DNA of 64,000 nucleotides, from assembly GCA_022419385.1 (NCBI GenBank), contig JAJUBI010000007.1, forward strand, positions 2,885,768-2,949,767, in the 5' to 3' direction. This DNA comes from Paraconiothyrium sp. Pb-2020. Taxonomy: Eukaryota; Ascomycota; Dothideomycetes; Pleosporales; Didymosphaeriaceae. The position numbers and the translations under genes were made by a program. The notes beneath the pieces are model-generated. The model worked only from the letters and a program-made list of their open reading frames with translations. It made no database searches and had not been told where the DNA came from. Every line of letters begins with the position of its first letter. Within the stretch, counting starts at the first letter, position 1. Shown in pieces: positions 55,797 to 64,000 of this stretch.

Positions 55797-57491
55797 TTAG
55801 AGATCCAAGACGATGCGTCCTACACCCCTACTAACGCAACTCAGCATGCTGTCTTTCTTTTCCTCATCGCCTAGTCCGGTGCCTCGGTGTTCCACGCGGC
55901 CAGAGCACACGTCTACCCTGCAAGTACCGCAGTTTCCGACTTCGCACGAGGAGTCGATGTCCATGCCGACGGCTCGTAGCACGTCCAGAAGGGAGTGGGT
56001 GGGCCCAACTTCCAGCGTCTTTCCACTTTGTTTCAGCTCCGCTGTGAATGGATCACCCGATGTTGCCACCGCGAATTGCTCGAAGTGAACAGATGCATCA
56101 GCCATGCTGTATTCCTTCGCAACAGAGGCAACCGCATCCATGAGTCGCTGGGGACCGCAAGAGTAGATGTGCGTAGTGGGATCAGCACCAGAGATGATGT
56201 TCTTCAAATCGAGGCGCTGACCAAGAGCTTTGTTGTATACTTTCGCATTAGAGCCAAGTGCTTCGATTTGTGCAGTGAAAGGGACCTCGGAGGAGACTGC
56301 AAAATGAAGCTCGTAGTTTTGTTTCGTGGTGCGGAGATACTCGGCTGCAGCGAGGAAGGCGGTAATACCGATGCCACCAGCGATGATGATGTGTTTGTCT
56401 GCATCTTTAGCGAGAGGGAACGATGCCGTGATGCGGCCAAAGGTGAGTTTATCGCCGACCTTCGTCTCGTTGTGCAGATACTTGGAGCCACCTCGACTCT
56501 CGGGATCGAGCGCAATGCCAAGTTCAAAGCGTTTGGACGTTCCGCCCACAACAGAGTACGCCCTGACTAACTTTCCTCCCAGTTTGACGCGAACATGGCT
56601 CCCTGGTTCAACGATCTTGACATCCTCTTCCGCTAAGTCTTCCACAGCTTCAACGACGAAGGCTGTTACGGCGCTTGTCTCCCTCCTCTTTTCGACCAAT
56701 CGGTACTCGTTCCACGTATCCATCTTTTCTTCCTCACCGCCAAACAATCTCCCAGCTTCATCCTCCAGCTTCCCTTTCTGCAATCTCAACTCAAAGCGCC
56801 CCTTGATCTCCTCGCCAAGTTCAGCCAGTTGGGTAATCTCCTTGTTCATCTCCATGTTATCCCGTTCGATAAACAAGTAATACGCCAGGCGTGCAACACT
56901 CCACTCTGGATGCACCCTCTCCACAATCTCTATCATGGCTCCCTCTTTCACAATCCCCGGTTCAAGTACACGATACAACCAGCCACTCCGCAGCAACGTC
57001 TGCACTCGATTCGCCATGTTCTTGACCTGGAAGCGATGATTGAGTTTGTAGCACGGCGTCCGCGGCTCGCTAACCTCCAATAGCACGCCGCCGATGCGAA
57101 CCTTGTCTCCGATGCACATTTTAGTTTCGTCCAGCTCATCGCTGAACAGATTTTCACCAAAAGCTCCTGGCTTGAAGATGTGCGCACTCTCAGGAATTTC
57201 GGCAGCCCATTGAGGGTAGTATGCAGAGGAGTAGTGGTGGATGGCTTTGTCGGGGGAGCGGTGGGGGAGGTAAGCGTGTTCGTCGCCGACGATGCCTCCT
57301 ATGGCGATGGTGACGGGAAAGGCAAGCGGGGTCTTGTGAATGGCTGAGGTCATGCCGGCTTTGTTGAAGACTGCACGGATTTTCCCGGTACGGAAGTGGA
57401 CGAGAGGAATTGGTTCGAATGGACGCGGGTTCTTGAACGATTCTGGGTCGGGGCGCGGTGGGGGCGTCCAAGGTATTGGAGAGATGGCCAT
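55797..57491 (-). CDS. MOSC domain - ferredoxin reductase - 2Fe-2S fusion protein
   Basis: Intronless, 564 aa. Residues about 30-190 form a YiiM-like MOSC domain (FPVTIAIGGIVGDEHAYLPH, GAFGENLFSDEL, CIGDKVRIGGVLLEVSEPRTPCYKL) with the C-terminal three-helix extension (PEWSVARLAYYLF). Then come an FAD/FMN reductase module (GSHVRVKLGGKLVRAYSVVGG; IIIAGGIGITAFLAAAEYL; YSCGPQRLMDAV) and a plant-type ferredoxin at the end: CEVGNCGTCRVDVCSG..C with spacing Cx4Cx2C..C. MOSC proteins bind molybdenum-cofactor or handle N-hydroxylated substrates, and the reductase would supply electrons from NAD(P)H within one chain. Similar fusions exist in bacteria. Product class sure, substrate not. Confidence 0.93.
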   Translation of the reverse strand: MAISPIPWTPPPRPDPESFKNPRPFEPIPLVHFRTGKIRAVFNKAGMTSAIHKTPLAFPVTIAIGGIVGDEHAYLPHRSPDKAIHHYSSAYYPQWAAEIPESAHIFKPGAFGENLFSDELDETKMCIGDKVRIGGVLLEVSEPRTPCYKLNHRFQVKNMANRVQTLLRSGWLYRVLEPGIVKEGAMIEIVERVHPEWSVARLAYYLFIERDNMEMNKEITQLAELGEEIKGRFELRLQKGKLEDEAGRLFGGEEEKMDTWNEYRLVEKRRETSAVTAFVVEAVEDLAEEDVKIVEPGSHVRVKLGGKLVRAYSVVGGTSKRFELGIALDPESRGGSKYLHNETKVGDKLTFGRITASFPLAKDADKHIIIAGGIGITAFLAAAEYLRTTKQNYELHFAVSSEVPFTAQIEALGSNAKVYNKALGQRLDLKNIISGADPTTHIYSCGPQRLMDAVASVAKEYSMADASVHFEQFAVATSGDPFTAELKQSGKTLEVGPTHSLLDVLRAVGMDIDSSCEVGNCGTCRVDVCSGRVEHRGTGLGDEEKKDSMLSCVSRGVGRIVLDL

Positions 57492-58429
57492 GGTGGTGGT
57501 ATAGATCGGATGGTCTTTGGGGCTATACGGAAGATGAGATCGTTTGGATCGCTTGTAGGAATCAGGTCTTTAGGCTTTAGCTGCTCTCGGCCCGGTCGAA
57601 AGTAGAATATCGGGGTGGTTGTTTGACAGTGGGCGTCGAGCGCACGCTCAATGCACTGAAGCTTCGAGTCTAGGGAAGACGGCGTGAGCACATCCGATTC
57701 AAAACAGTTTAACCAATGCGGATGCTGCTTACCATGGCCTGCAAGATCAGAAGCACCTAGGTAGAGGTACGGCACTGATTTTCGATCTCGATGAGAATGT
57801 TTTGAAGCCTCAAAGATCAGCGTACGATGTCCGACTTTATATTTCGCAGCAGGCAGCAAGAATTTTCGTGATAATGAGCACCAAGATACGGAATGCAGGC
57901 ACTAACCGGTTTGAGCAGGCGTGTAAAATGTGCCGCATACATGTATGTACACTCGTGCCCAATGGAGGGTCCTGGATAGTAAAGCTGGGAGGAACGCGTG
58001 GGGCGCTTGAATCGTAAAATTCGGAGGTCGGAGATGTGTCCGAGTCCGCGCCTATTCATCCAACAGCTGCTCTCAAGCTAACGAACAACGAGATTCCCAT
58101 AACACGACATTGCTCCACTTCCATACAAGTCCGTCTCTTCTACTTGATACTTTCATGTCGGAAGAAGCTGCCTGGGCGAGGGGACATCACGTGACCAAAG
58201 CCTCGGCTAATGTTGCACGTACAGTTGACGTCAGACAGCTCTCACGACGTGCCCATAGCTTCAACGTTCCTCGCACAACCTCATCCAAGCTTCCCTTCCT
58301 CCACACCTTAACAAAACATCTAATTACATCCAAACCACTTTCTTACTTAAGCTGGTACTCAATTGAGCCATCTCCAAGCTCGTACTACTCCATCTCCACA
58401 TCATACAACGCTCCGTCACATAAGCAACA
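57492..58429. other. Divergent intergenic region MOSC / small mitochondrial gene
   Basis: Promoters on both sides. No further gene; a - frame (57350-57859) overlaps the MOSC start out of phase and is not convincing. Confidence 0.5.
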
Positions 58430-58831
58430 ATGTTCACTCGCCGATTCCTTCAACGCGCGCCTCGCACTGTCGTCTCGCAGCCACGCTTCCTCAGCACCAC
58501 TGCTCCCCGCTTCGCGTCAAAAGACACTCAAGACAAGGACTCTCTCAAGCCCCGCTCGACCGAATATTCCAAGTCCGGGTCCGATGACGCAGCTGCCCAT
58601 TCTGATGCGGCCTTCAACCCCAACAAGACGAGCCCCGAGGCCGCAGAGCAGACAGCAGAGGCGGAAGGAAAGGGTGAGGGCGGTGAGAACGATTCGCTGA
58701 ACGTCAGCCCGGGCAATCCGGAGGTCAGCAAGCCAAGAGGTGCACAGGAAGGAGGGGCTTCGAAGGGTGTCGGGAAGGGATCGAGTGGTGGAGGAAGCGC
58801 GCCGAAGAGCGGTGGGGGTAAGAGCGGTTGA
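58430..58831 (+). CDS. Small mitochondrial, disordered Gly/Ser-rich protein
   Basis: Intronless, 133 aa. The N-terminus MFTRRFLQRAPRTVVSQPRF and LSTTAPRFASKDTQDKDSLK is a strong mitochondrial presequence with an R-x-F-S/T-type cleavage area. The mature part is polar and disordered, with YSKSGSDDAAAHSDAAFNP, KTSPEAAEQTAE, ENDSLNVSPGNPEVSKPRG and a Gly/Ser/Lys-rich end. I recall similar short proteins as widespread in filamentous ascomycetes without an assigned role. A + frame starting at 58110 overlaps in another phase and is a shadow. Confidence 0.8.
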   Translation: MFTRRFLQRAPRTVVSQPRFLSTTAPRFASKDTQDKDSLKPRSTEYSKSGSDDAAAHSDAAFNPNKTSPEAAEQTAEAEGKGEGGENDSLNVSPGNPEVSKPRGAQEGGASKGVGKGSSGGGSAPKSGGGKSG

Positions 58832-59348
58832 TTTTCTGCCTGAACTGAGAAGGGTCGATGTTCAATCATCGTCTTGGGATACTATGGGATTGAGACGAAA
58901 ATCGGGACAAAGAACGTATGAAAAGTACGCAGGCATGTTCGAATATCTTCGTTTATGATTTCTAGCATCGGTTGCATTATGAGTCATTCAAGAGCATGTA
59001 TAAACTTATTTCCAACCCTTGATCACCAATGATCTTTTGTAATTCCACTACAGCGCATGGTGCTAAATCGAATATCGCAGCTAGGTCGAAGAAGGTAATG
59101 GCCATCGGAATCTTTGTCGGAGCGTGCATGACAGTTTACTAGATGGCGATAACCTCCAGATGTCCGAGCGTGGTTTCGAATCCATATGTTTCACGAATAT
59201 ACCGCACCTACCTTCCATTGACCATTGATCCGTTGCCCGCAATCAGCACAGCAAACCGTCTTGCCCAAGTGTAACCTTCACCTTACCTACCCCGCCTCTA
59301 CTTCTCGACGACATACCCACCATTTCCCCGCAACACTCACAAGCAGCC
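58832..59348. other. Intergenic
   Basis: 3' flank of the mitochondrial gene, promoter of the next. Nothing recognised. Confidence 0.5.
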
Positions 59349-59821
59349 ATGAGCGCGCTATACACCTACCTCGTCTTGCTGCTCGCGCTGCTAGCGACCT
59401 TCGCTATGGGCCAGGAACCTCCGCGCGTGACCGTTGCCGTCGATTACTATAAATGCGGCGAAGCTTACAATCGTGACGCTCCCGGCGTGTTCCGCCCCAT
59501 GTTAGGCAGCTTCTCCCCGCAGTTCAACTGCGGCAAGTTCAAATTCAAGATAGCCTACTTGCCTATCACCCACTTCAGAACCACGAGTTGGAACTGCATT
59601 TGCAGCATATACAGGTAAGATGAGCGTCGGAGACCACGATATTGTGGTACGTGGCTAATGGCAGTATCAGGCATAACGAGGAGAAGTGCGATGGATCTAC
59701 GGGCCCTGGCTGGGGCAGGCTGGGTGCCCCTGGGGGCTGGGTTACGCTGTGGGGTCAAGGAAGGGCGGAAGTCGAGTGGCGTCCGCCGGTAGGGGTTAGG
59801 GACTGGATAGGATGGGGATAG
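59349..59821 (+). CDS. Small secreted protein, 140 aa
   Basis: Exons 59349-59614 and 59665-59821 with a 50-nt intron. The signal peptide MSALYTYLVLLLALLATFAMG is followed by QEPPRVTVAVDYYKCGEAYN, a short core with Cys (FNCGKFKFKIAYLP; WNCICSI; EEKCDGS) and a Gly/Trp-rich end (GPGWGRLGAPGGWVTLWG..VRDWIGWG). Five Cys in the mature part are few for a classical disulfide-knot protein. Unknown function; secreted or surface-bound. First of three consecutive genes for secreted or single-span proteins. Confidence 0.7.
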
Positions 59822-60529
59822 TATAACTGCACTGTCTACGACCATGACATACATCTGAACTAGAATGTAGGGGCGGTAGACCTGTTCACAAATTAGCACG
59901 GGGTTCTTGCTCACATATGGGCGACAGGCGTGGTCTTTGCTTGAACTAGGACTCATGTGTGCTATTGGAGGGGGACTGTGTAGTCCTTCAAGGTAGGTGT
60001 TTACGGTCGATGGCTTTGCTCTTCATTTGTGGCAGACAATGGGCATTTGACTATCATATTTGTTTATCTCTTGCACGGCCTCTCGTGCTCGTCGCAACAT
60101 CACACACATCTCGTCAAGCTCACTACTGAGTTCATTGCCCGGAGTGTATTGCTGGCTCGATCTGGAGACATGATTCTTTATTGACACATTCAAAACCTGT
60201 GAAGCGGTCATTAGGGAACGGTTGCAATATCAGAAAGACCCCTTGAGAAAGAGCAACAGGTAAATGATAGTCAAATGATATCTTGGACCAAGACAATGGC
60301 ATTGCCAGCCACTGCATGCACACTGGAACCAGCCTCAATGTATACAACCTTCAACCAATCCGGCATTAATGTCCACAGGCAACATGCGACTGGAAGCGCG
60401 AGATCTGTCATTGTAAGTCAGCGGGTGTGGTCCAGCAAATCGTTACGCATGATAACCTCACGCCTGCATACAATGCTTTACCGGCTGTTCACACTGCCAC
60501 AACACCCAAACACATCTTTTGTAGCCAGC
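59822..60529. other. Intergenic, probable 5' UTR intron
   Basis: A donor GTAAGTC near 60413 and an acceptor TTTTGTAG near 60524 could frame a 5' UTR intron of the next gene, ending just before its ATG. The open frame from 60275 through this region is then non-coding. Confidence 0.4.
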
Positions 60530-61084
60530 ATGAACAACGCCACTTCTCATGCCACCTTCCAACCGTACAATAAAGACCGACCATGGCCAAATGCTGTCCT
60601 AGTCTCAGGCAAGAGTTTCGTCCTCCGTGGAGCGGACGTGCGAACACCTGTTCACGACCCTAGCGCGAGATCTACAATATCCACATCGGTAGCAGCAATG
60701 GCACGTAAGTATTACAGCTCAATACAGCCTGTGTATCGACTAATTTACGGTGCAGCATCATTGCCTTTTACTTTTCGCATCGGGACACCCAGCGATAAGG
60801 CGTTCGAGCCTTTTGTCCCGGCTGTGGCACCAAGGTCTATTATTGCAGCGCGCGAAGACGACAACTTCACTGGTAATCACAAGCTTGTGATTGTGCTTGT
60901 TATTTTGGCGTTGGCCTCGGGAATCCTACTCGTTATATTTTCATCGCGAAAGGCAAGAGAGCAAGACAGGTTGGCCAAGGAGCGTGGAGCGTTCCTGCAT
61001 GGCCTCCAGAAGCGAGATAATGAACCATCGATGGGTGAGATGTTGGCTGCGCCTTTACCAGCTTTGCGGGGGATGAAAGCGTGA
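60530..61084 (+). CDS. Single-span membrane protein, 167 aa
   Basis: Exons 60530-60704 and 60756-61084. The outer part MNNATSHATFQPYNKDRPWP, ..VLVSGKSFVLRGADVR, TISTSVAAMAPSLPF and FRIGTPSDKAFEPFVP has Asn-x-Ser/Thr sites. One membrane helix HKLVIVLVILALASGILLVI follows, with a basic cytosolic tail (RKAREQDRLAKERGAFL). The 51-nt intron has excellent signals (GTAAGT, GACTAAT, GCAG) but also reads through without a stop, so retention would insert 17 residues. No signal peptide is visible, hence type III or unusual insertion. Start 60530 was chosen because it follows a likely 5' UTR intron; a longer frame begins at 60275. Function unknown. Confidence 0.6.
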   Translation: MNNATSHATFQPYNKDRPWPNAVLVSGKSFVLRGADVRTPVHDPSARSTISTSVAAMARKYYSSIQPVYRLIYGAASLPFTFRIGTPSDKAFEPFVPAVAPRSIIAAREDDNFTGNHKLVIVLVILALASGILLVIFSSRKAREQDRLAKERGAFLHGLQKRDNEPSMGEMLAAPLPALRGMKA

Positions 61085-61493
61085 TAAAGATAGATGTGAG
61101 GGCAGAGTCGAAGTGCAGCATACAGAAGGAAGTCTCGGTTTCCAAGGGATATGGCTGGTCTGGTACTCATTCTCTAATAGTAATAAGGGTACAGAGAGAC
61201 TGTTGGTGTAGCTTCAGGTTGGGAGGTACTTTGTTTTTCGTCGAGTCATGGCCGCCATGCCGCTGGGCGTAGCACTTGTCATCGGTAGTGTATTAATCTA
61301 CAACATAATGTTAGCATGACCCAGATAGTGAGTGACTGTATGTGAGATGGTCTTTGCCCAGCTTTCATGATGTTTCAGCTGTCGGTCATCGTGAAACGTG
61401 CGGTGCAGCACCTCTCTTGGCAGCAACAACCTTGAACCTGGAGAATCTCAACGCTTCGTCCATATTCCCCAGATCTTCATTATTTCAATTGCA
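61085..61493. other. Intergenic
   Basis: 3' flank and promoter between tandem + genes. Nothing recognised. Confidence 0.5.
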
Positions 61494-62315
61494 ATGGCGA
61501 TACCTCGTCGCATTCTTGTCGTTGCATCGTCCATAACCCTAATCGTCATCATCGCAATGTCGCTCATAACATCCCTCGAAATCCGCGCGCAGCAGGCGCC
61601 GAGGAAATTGGTCCAGATATCTAATGCGCAACTTGCGAAAGACGGAAAGCTTGAAATACAGGCGCAGGCGCAAGCTCAGCAAGCGGGTGCAGCGATCAAT
61701 GGAAGCGCTTTCGATCGCGGCGACATCCTTAGCGGTACATCCACAGTTGCCGCGGACAAGACGGCGACATGGGTCGTCACGGGCCGTCCAACAATTATAT
61801 CGAGTGACGAAGGCATGATCGGAGCCACGGCGACTGCTCAGCCAACATCATCGGTCGACGAAGGGTTTATTGGCGAGACTACCGGATCATCGAAACCGAC
61901 ACCGAGTGCTCGACCGCCGCCACCATCTGAACCTCAGGTACCTATCGTTGCGATGTCGTACGCCGGGGATGGAGGTCCAAAGCATTGCCGTGGGGAGCTT
62001 TTGCAGAGGCTGAATCTACCAAGACCAGCAAGTAGTTGGCTGAACGGGACCTGCGTGGACCTGCCTGCTCATGCGCGCTGCGGTGTCTTCTATTCGGCGA
62101 AAGGTGACAATTGTGAGGCACAGCTGTTCACAATGGAAGCCTGCTACAATACGACTGAGACGTATGTGAATACGGTGGTATTTATGCCAGAGGAACGACC
62201 GGTTGGCGCCATGTGGAAAAGCATGTTTATCCGATGTGGCCTCACCGTACCGGAACCGGCATTGATTGATCCCAGCATTCTTGGAGGTGCACTAAAGAAG
62301 CCCGGCGGAGGCTGA
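61494..62315 (+). CDS. Membrane-anchored or secreted Cys-containing protein, 273 aa
   Basis: Intronless. The N-terminal hydrophobic helix RRILVVASSITLIVIIAMSL serves as signal anchor. A linker follows with EIQAQAQAQQAGAA, then a Ser/Thr/Pro region with imperfect repeats SSDEGMIGATATAQPTS and SSVDEGFIGETTGSSKPTP. A C-terminal folded part of about 115 residues has six Cys: HCRGELLQRL, NGTCVDLPAHARCGVFYS, KGDNCEAQLFTMEACYN and MFIRCGLTVPEP. This spacing suggests three disulfides in an extracellular domain. No family recognised. The longer frame from 61398 puts 32 residues before the anchor and is less likely. Confidence 0.75.
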   Translation: MAIPRRILVVASSITLIVIIAMSLITSLEIRAQQAPRKLVQISNAQLAKDGKLEIQAQAQAQQAGAAINGSAFDRGDILSGTSTVAADKTATWVVTGRPTIISSDEGMIGATATAQPTSSVDEGFIGETTGSSKPTPSARPPPPSEPQVPIVAMSYAGDGGPKHCRGELLQRLNLPRPASSWLNGTCVDLPAHARCGVFYSAKGDNCEAQLFTMEACYNTTETYVNTVVFMPEERPVGAMWKSMFIRCGLTVPEPALIDPSILGGALKKPGGG

Positions 62316-62832
62316 AGGAAGGAAGATGGCCACATTATTCTCGTCAAAAAGTAGGAACAAAGAGAGGTCAGCACATCGGAAGCTCAACATAAAAGAAGAT
62401 GCGCCACGCTCCAAAGCACTCATGCAGCCGGCCCGGGCCAAGAAAGACTTCGCATATAGTGCTGAAGCAGAGAGTTCGGTGGAAGTACGGTAGAAGAATC
62501 AACAACGTATAGGGCGAGGGTTCGAGCGCAAATGTTCATCGGGGGAAGGAGCGGCGGCAGCGCTAGGCGAGATTTGGCTAGTACAAGACTCTCGAAGTTA
62601 TGACGCGACTCGTCAACAACGATCAGAGGCATTCTTCTCTTACCTCAATAGCATCACAGTTGGCATTTGGAGATATCCGCGTCCTGAACGCGAAGCGTAA
62701 CTCTTGTTCGTCCGCTGTGCTTGAAACAAGTGAGAATCAACAATGGTTACTAACGACAGCATGCGCTACGTTGCCATTGCAAATTGCTAACAGTCCAGCG
62801 CCAGTAGACGTTGCTATCTTCCCTTTGACTCT
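62316..62832. other. Intergenic
   Basis: No feature recognised; promoter of the following gene. Confidence 0.5.
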
Positions 62833-63924
62833 ATGGACATCTCGGGCAACGTTGAGCGGCCAGCATCGACGATGTCGCAGACAAACCTGAAGAAACTGGA
62901 GCGGCTGAAATATCGCGTTTGGACACAACAGCATTCCTTAGTGCTGCAGCACTACCTGCAGGGAAGAAATATCCCCATCGGCGGCACAATGGATCTCAAC
63001 GAGCTTTTCAAGAAAGCTGTTCTGGTCACCCTCTGCTGTAATCGGACGACGGTCAGCCCTTACAAGTTGTCGGACATCGGAATTACCACGTACGTAAAGT
63101 AAATATGGATTTGTCACACTAGGTGTCTCTTTTGGGCAATTGAAAGGCCGCACTCTGCTGACGCGTATTGGTTTCTTAGCTTCGACAGGCGGAGTCTCAA
63201 TACAGAAGGGCTCATCGACACATTTGCTGGTCCTCACGCCGAGAATTACTTATCCCATCTCTGGTCTATGCACCTTATTCTGAAAGAGTACGCCCACCTT
63301 CCGGCTGGCAACGGTAATCCTGACGCTTACCACTTCGGTACTTCTGTCTTTGCTTCGAAAGACGAGGTGGTCGATTTCCTCACGCAAATCTGGAACCAAC
63401 CAATGGATGAAGAGAACGTCGAGCTTGGCCTTCGTCCTGTCATTTGCCTACAGCATGGAAACACGAACGGATCAACGGCGTTATGGCTAGATCTTGGATT
63501 CGACCCTGCGAATATGGACACAACGATTGCCGTATTGGATAACCAAGTGATTGCGCAGCAAAGCAAACTTACCCGGAATCCCTACGCTGATCTCGACTAT
63601 CTTCTCAGCCAATTCAAAATTCAACCTGACGACTCCGACAATTGTGGCAACGCGGCGACGTACATCACCATCTCGTCTATACTCTCCGCCTTAAGGAAGC
63701 ATCTATACCAGTCGCCTACGAACCCGAAATCGAAGCCTGGGCAACACGGTCAATCTGCCTCGAAGACTGCTCAGATGGTCGTGAATGAGCTGTTAGAGCG
63801 ACCGACCCCTTCCCCACCCGTAGGAACAGAGGTCTATTGTCTCCGTTGCGCAAGCAGGGACCATTTCTTCACCGAGTGCCCCCATACAGATCTCGACCAT
63901 CCAAATATCGATTGGGTTGAGTGA
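62833..63924 (+). CDS. RNase H-like (Gfd2/YDR514C-type) protein with C-terminal zinc knuckle
   Basis: 333 aa. Exons 62833-63089 and 63180-63924. The central part GLIDTFAGPHAENYLSHLWS, LRPVICLQHGNTNGSTALWL, DLGFDPANMDTTIAVLDNQV, LDYLLSQFKI and NCGNAATYITISSIL follows the strand/helix order of the Gfd2-type exonuclease-like domain, where homologues have RPIILVGHD and LHNAGNDAxYT. The acidic and His residues expected for metal binding are partly replaced, so it may be inactive. The C-terminus carries a CCHC knuckle, CLRCASRDHFFTEC. Assignment to the family is an inference from motif order. Confidence 0.65.
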
Positions 63925-64000
63925 TTAGGTCTTCTAACCTTTTGAGAAAGCGCTGTGGCCTAGATGCGCAAGAAAGGCCTGTGCAATCTTCTTCCCAACC

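Noticed and set aside
57492..57859. Minus-strand frame upstream of the MOSC gene
   Set aside because: It overlaps the MOSC coding start out of phase, lacks a domain and its composition resembles 5' UTR.
1..64000. Transposons, RIP-degraded repeats, rRNA or CRISPR-like arrays
   Set aside because: No transposase, reverse transcriptase, long terminal or inverted repeats, 5S-like sequence or regularly spaced repeats were recognised by eye; a self-alignment and repeat search would settle it.

Overview
The window reads as nuclear DNA of a filamentous ascomycete (Pezizomycotina, probably Dothideomycetes). The signs are short introns (mostly 47-66 nt, GT..AG with CTAAC/CTGAC-like branch sites), compact genes on both strands, and typical families: PTH11/rhodopsin-like membrane proteins, a Zn2Cys6 regulator, MFS, SDR/MDR enzymes and small secreted proteins. 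All products come from reading the sequence; no database was searched. I find about 30 protein genes, one likely degenerate gene and one tRNA gene. Exon junctions were chosen by splice sites, protein continuity and reading-frame arithmetic.

Left part (1-20 kb): a carboxylesterase cut by the window edge (-), a seven-exon rhodopsin-type membrane protein (+), an SDR (+), a large alpha/beta hydrolase (-), the ribosome-biogenesis factor BFR2 (-) sharing a 169-bp promoter with the mitochondrial Fe-S assembly P-loop protein IND1 (+; it has a GC-AG intron), an MFS transporter (+), a membrane-anchored PNPOx-like protein (-), a tRNA-Arg(ACG) gene (-) and a Zn2Cys6 factor (-) with a suspicious in-frame TAG. 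The tRNA is the most unusual object: besides a normal 11-nt intron after position 37 it carries a 51-nt insert in the T stem with the borders and branch site of an mRNA intron.

Middle (20-43 kb): a 1390-aa CCCH/CCHC zinc-finger protein and a two-RRM protein lie side by side (+); then an F-box-like protein (-), an unknown 599-aa protein (-), MET10 (sulfite reductase flavoprotein subunit, +), a Roadblock/LAMTOR2-like protein (-), glyoxalase I (+), 3-phosphoglycerate dehydrogenase (+) and FMP52 (+). These are mostly conserved housekeeping genes without cluster logic.

Right part (43-64 kb) is more accessory: a probable decayed Cys/His-rich gene (-), a metallo-beta-lactamase-fold enzyme (-), an SDR (+) and an MDR (-) that could form a small metabolic group, an F-box protein with RNA polymerase II CTD-like repeats at both ends (+), a secreted helical protein (+), a 75-aa small protein (+), a MOSC/ferredoxin-reductase fusion (-), a small mitochondrial protein (+), three consecutive + strand genes for small secreted or single-span membrane proteins, and an RNase H-like/zinc-knuckle protein (+). 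I saw no transposon, CRISPR array, rRNA gene or origin.
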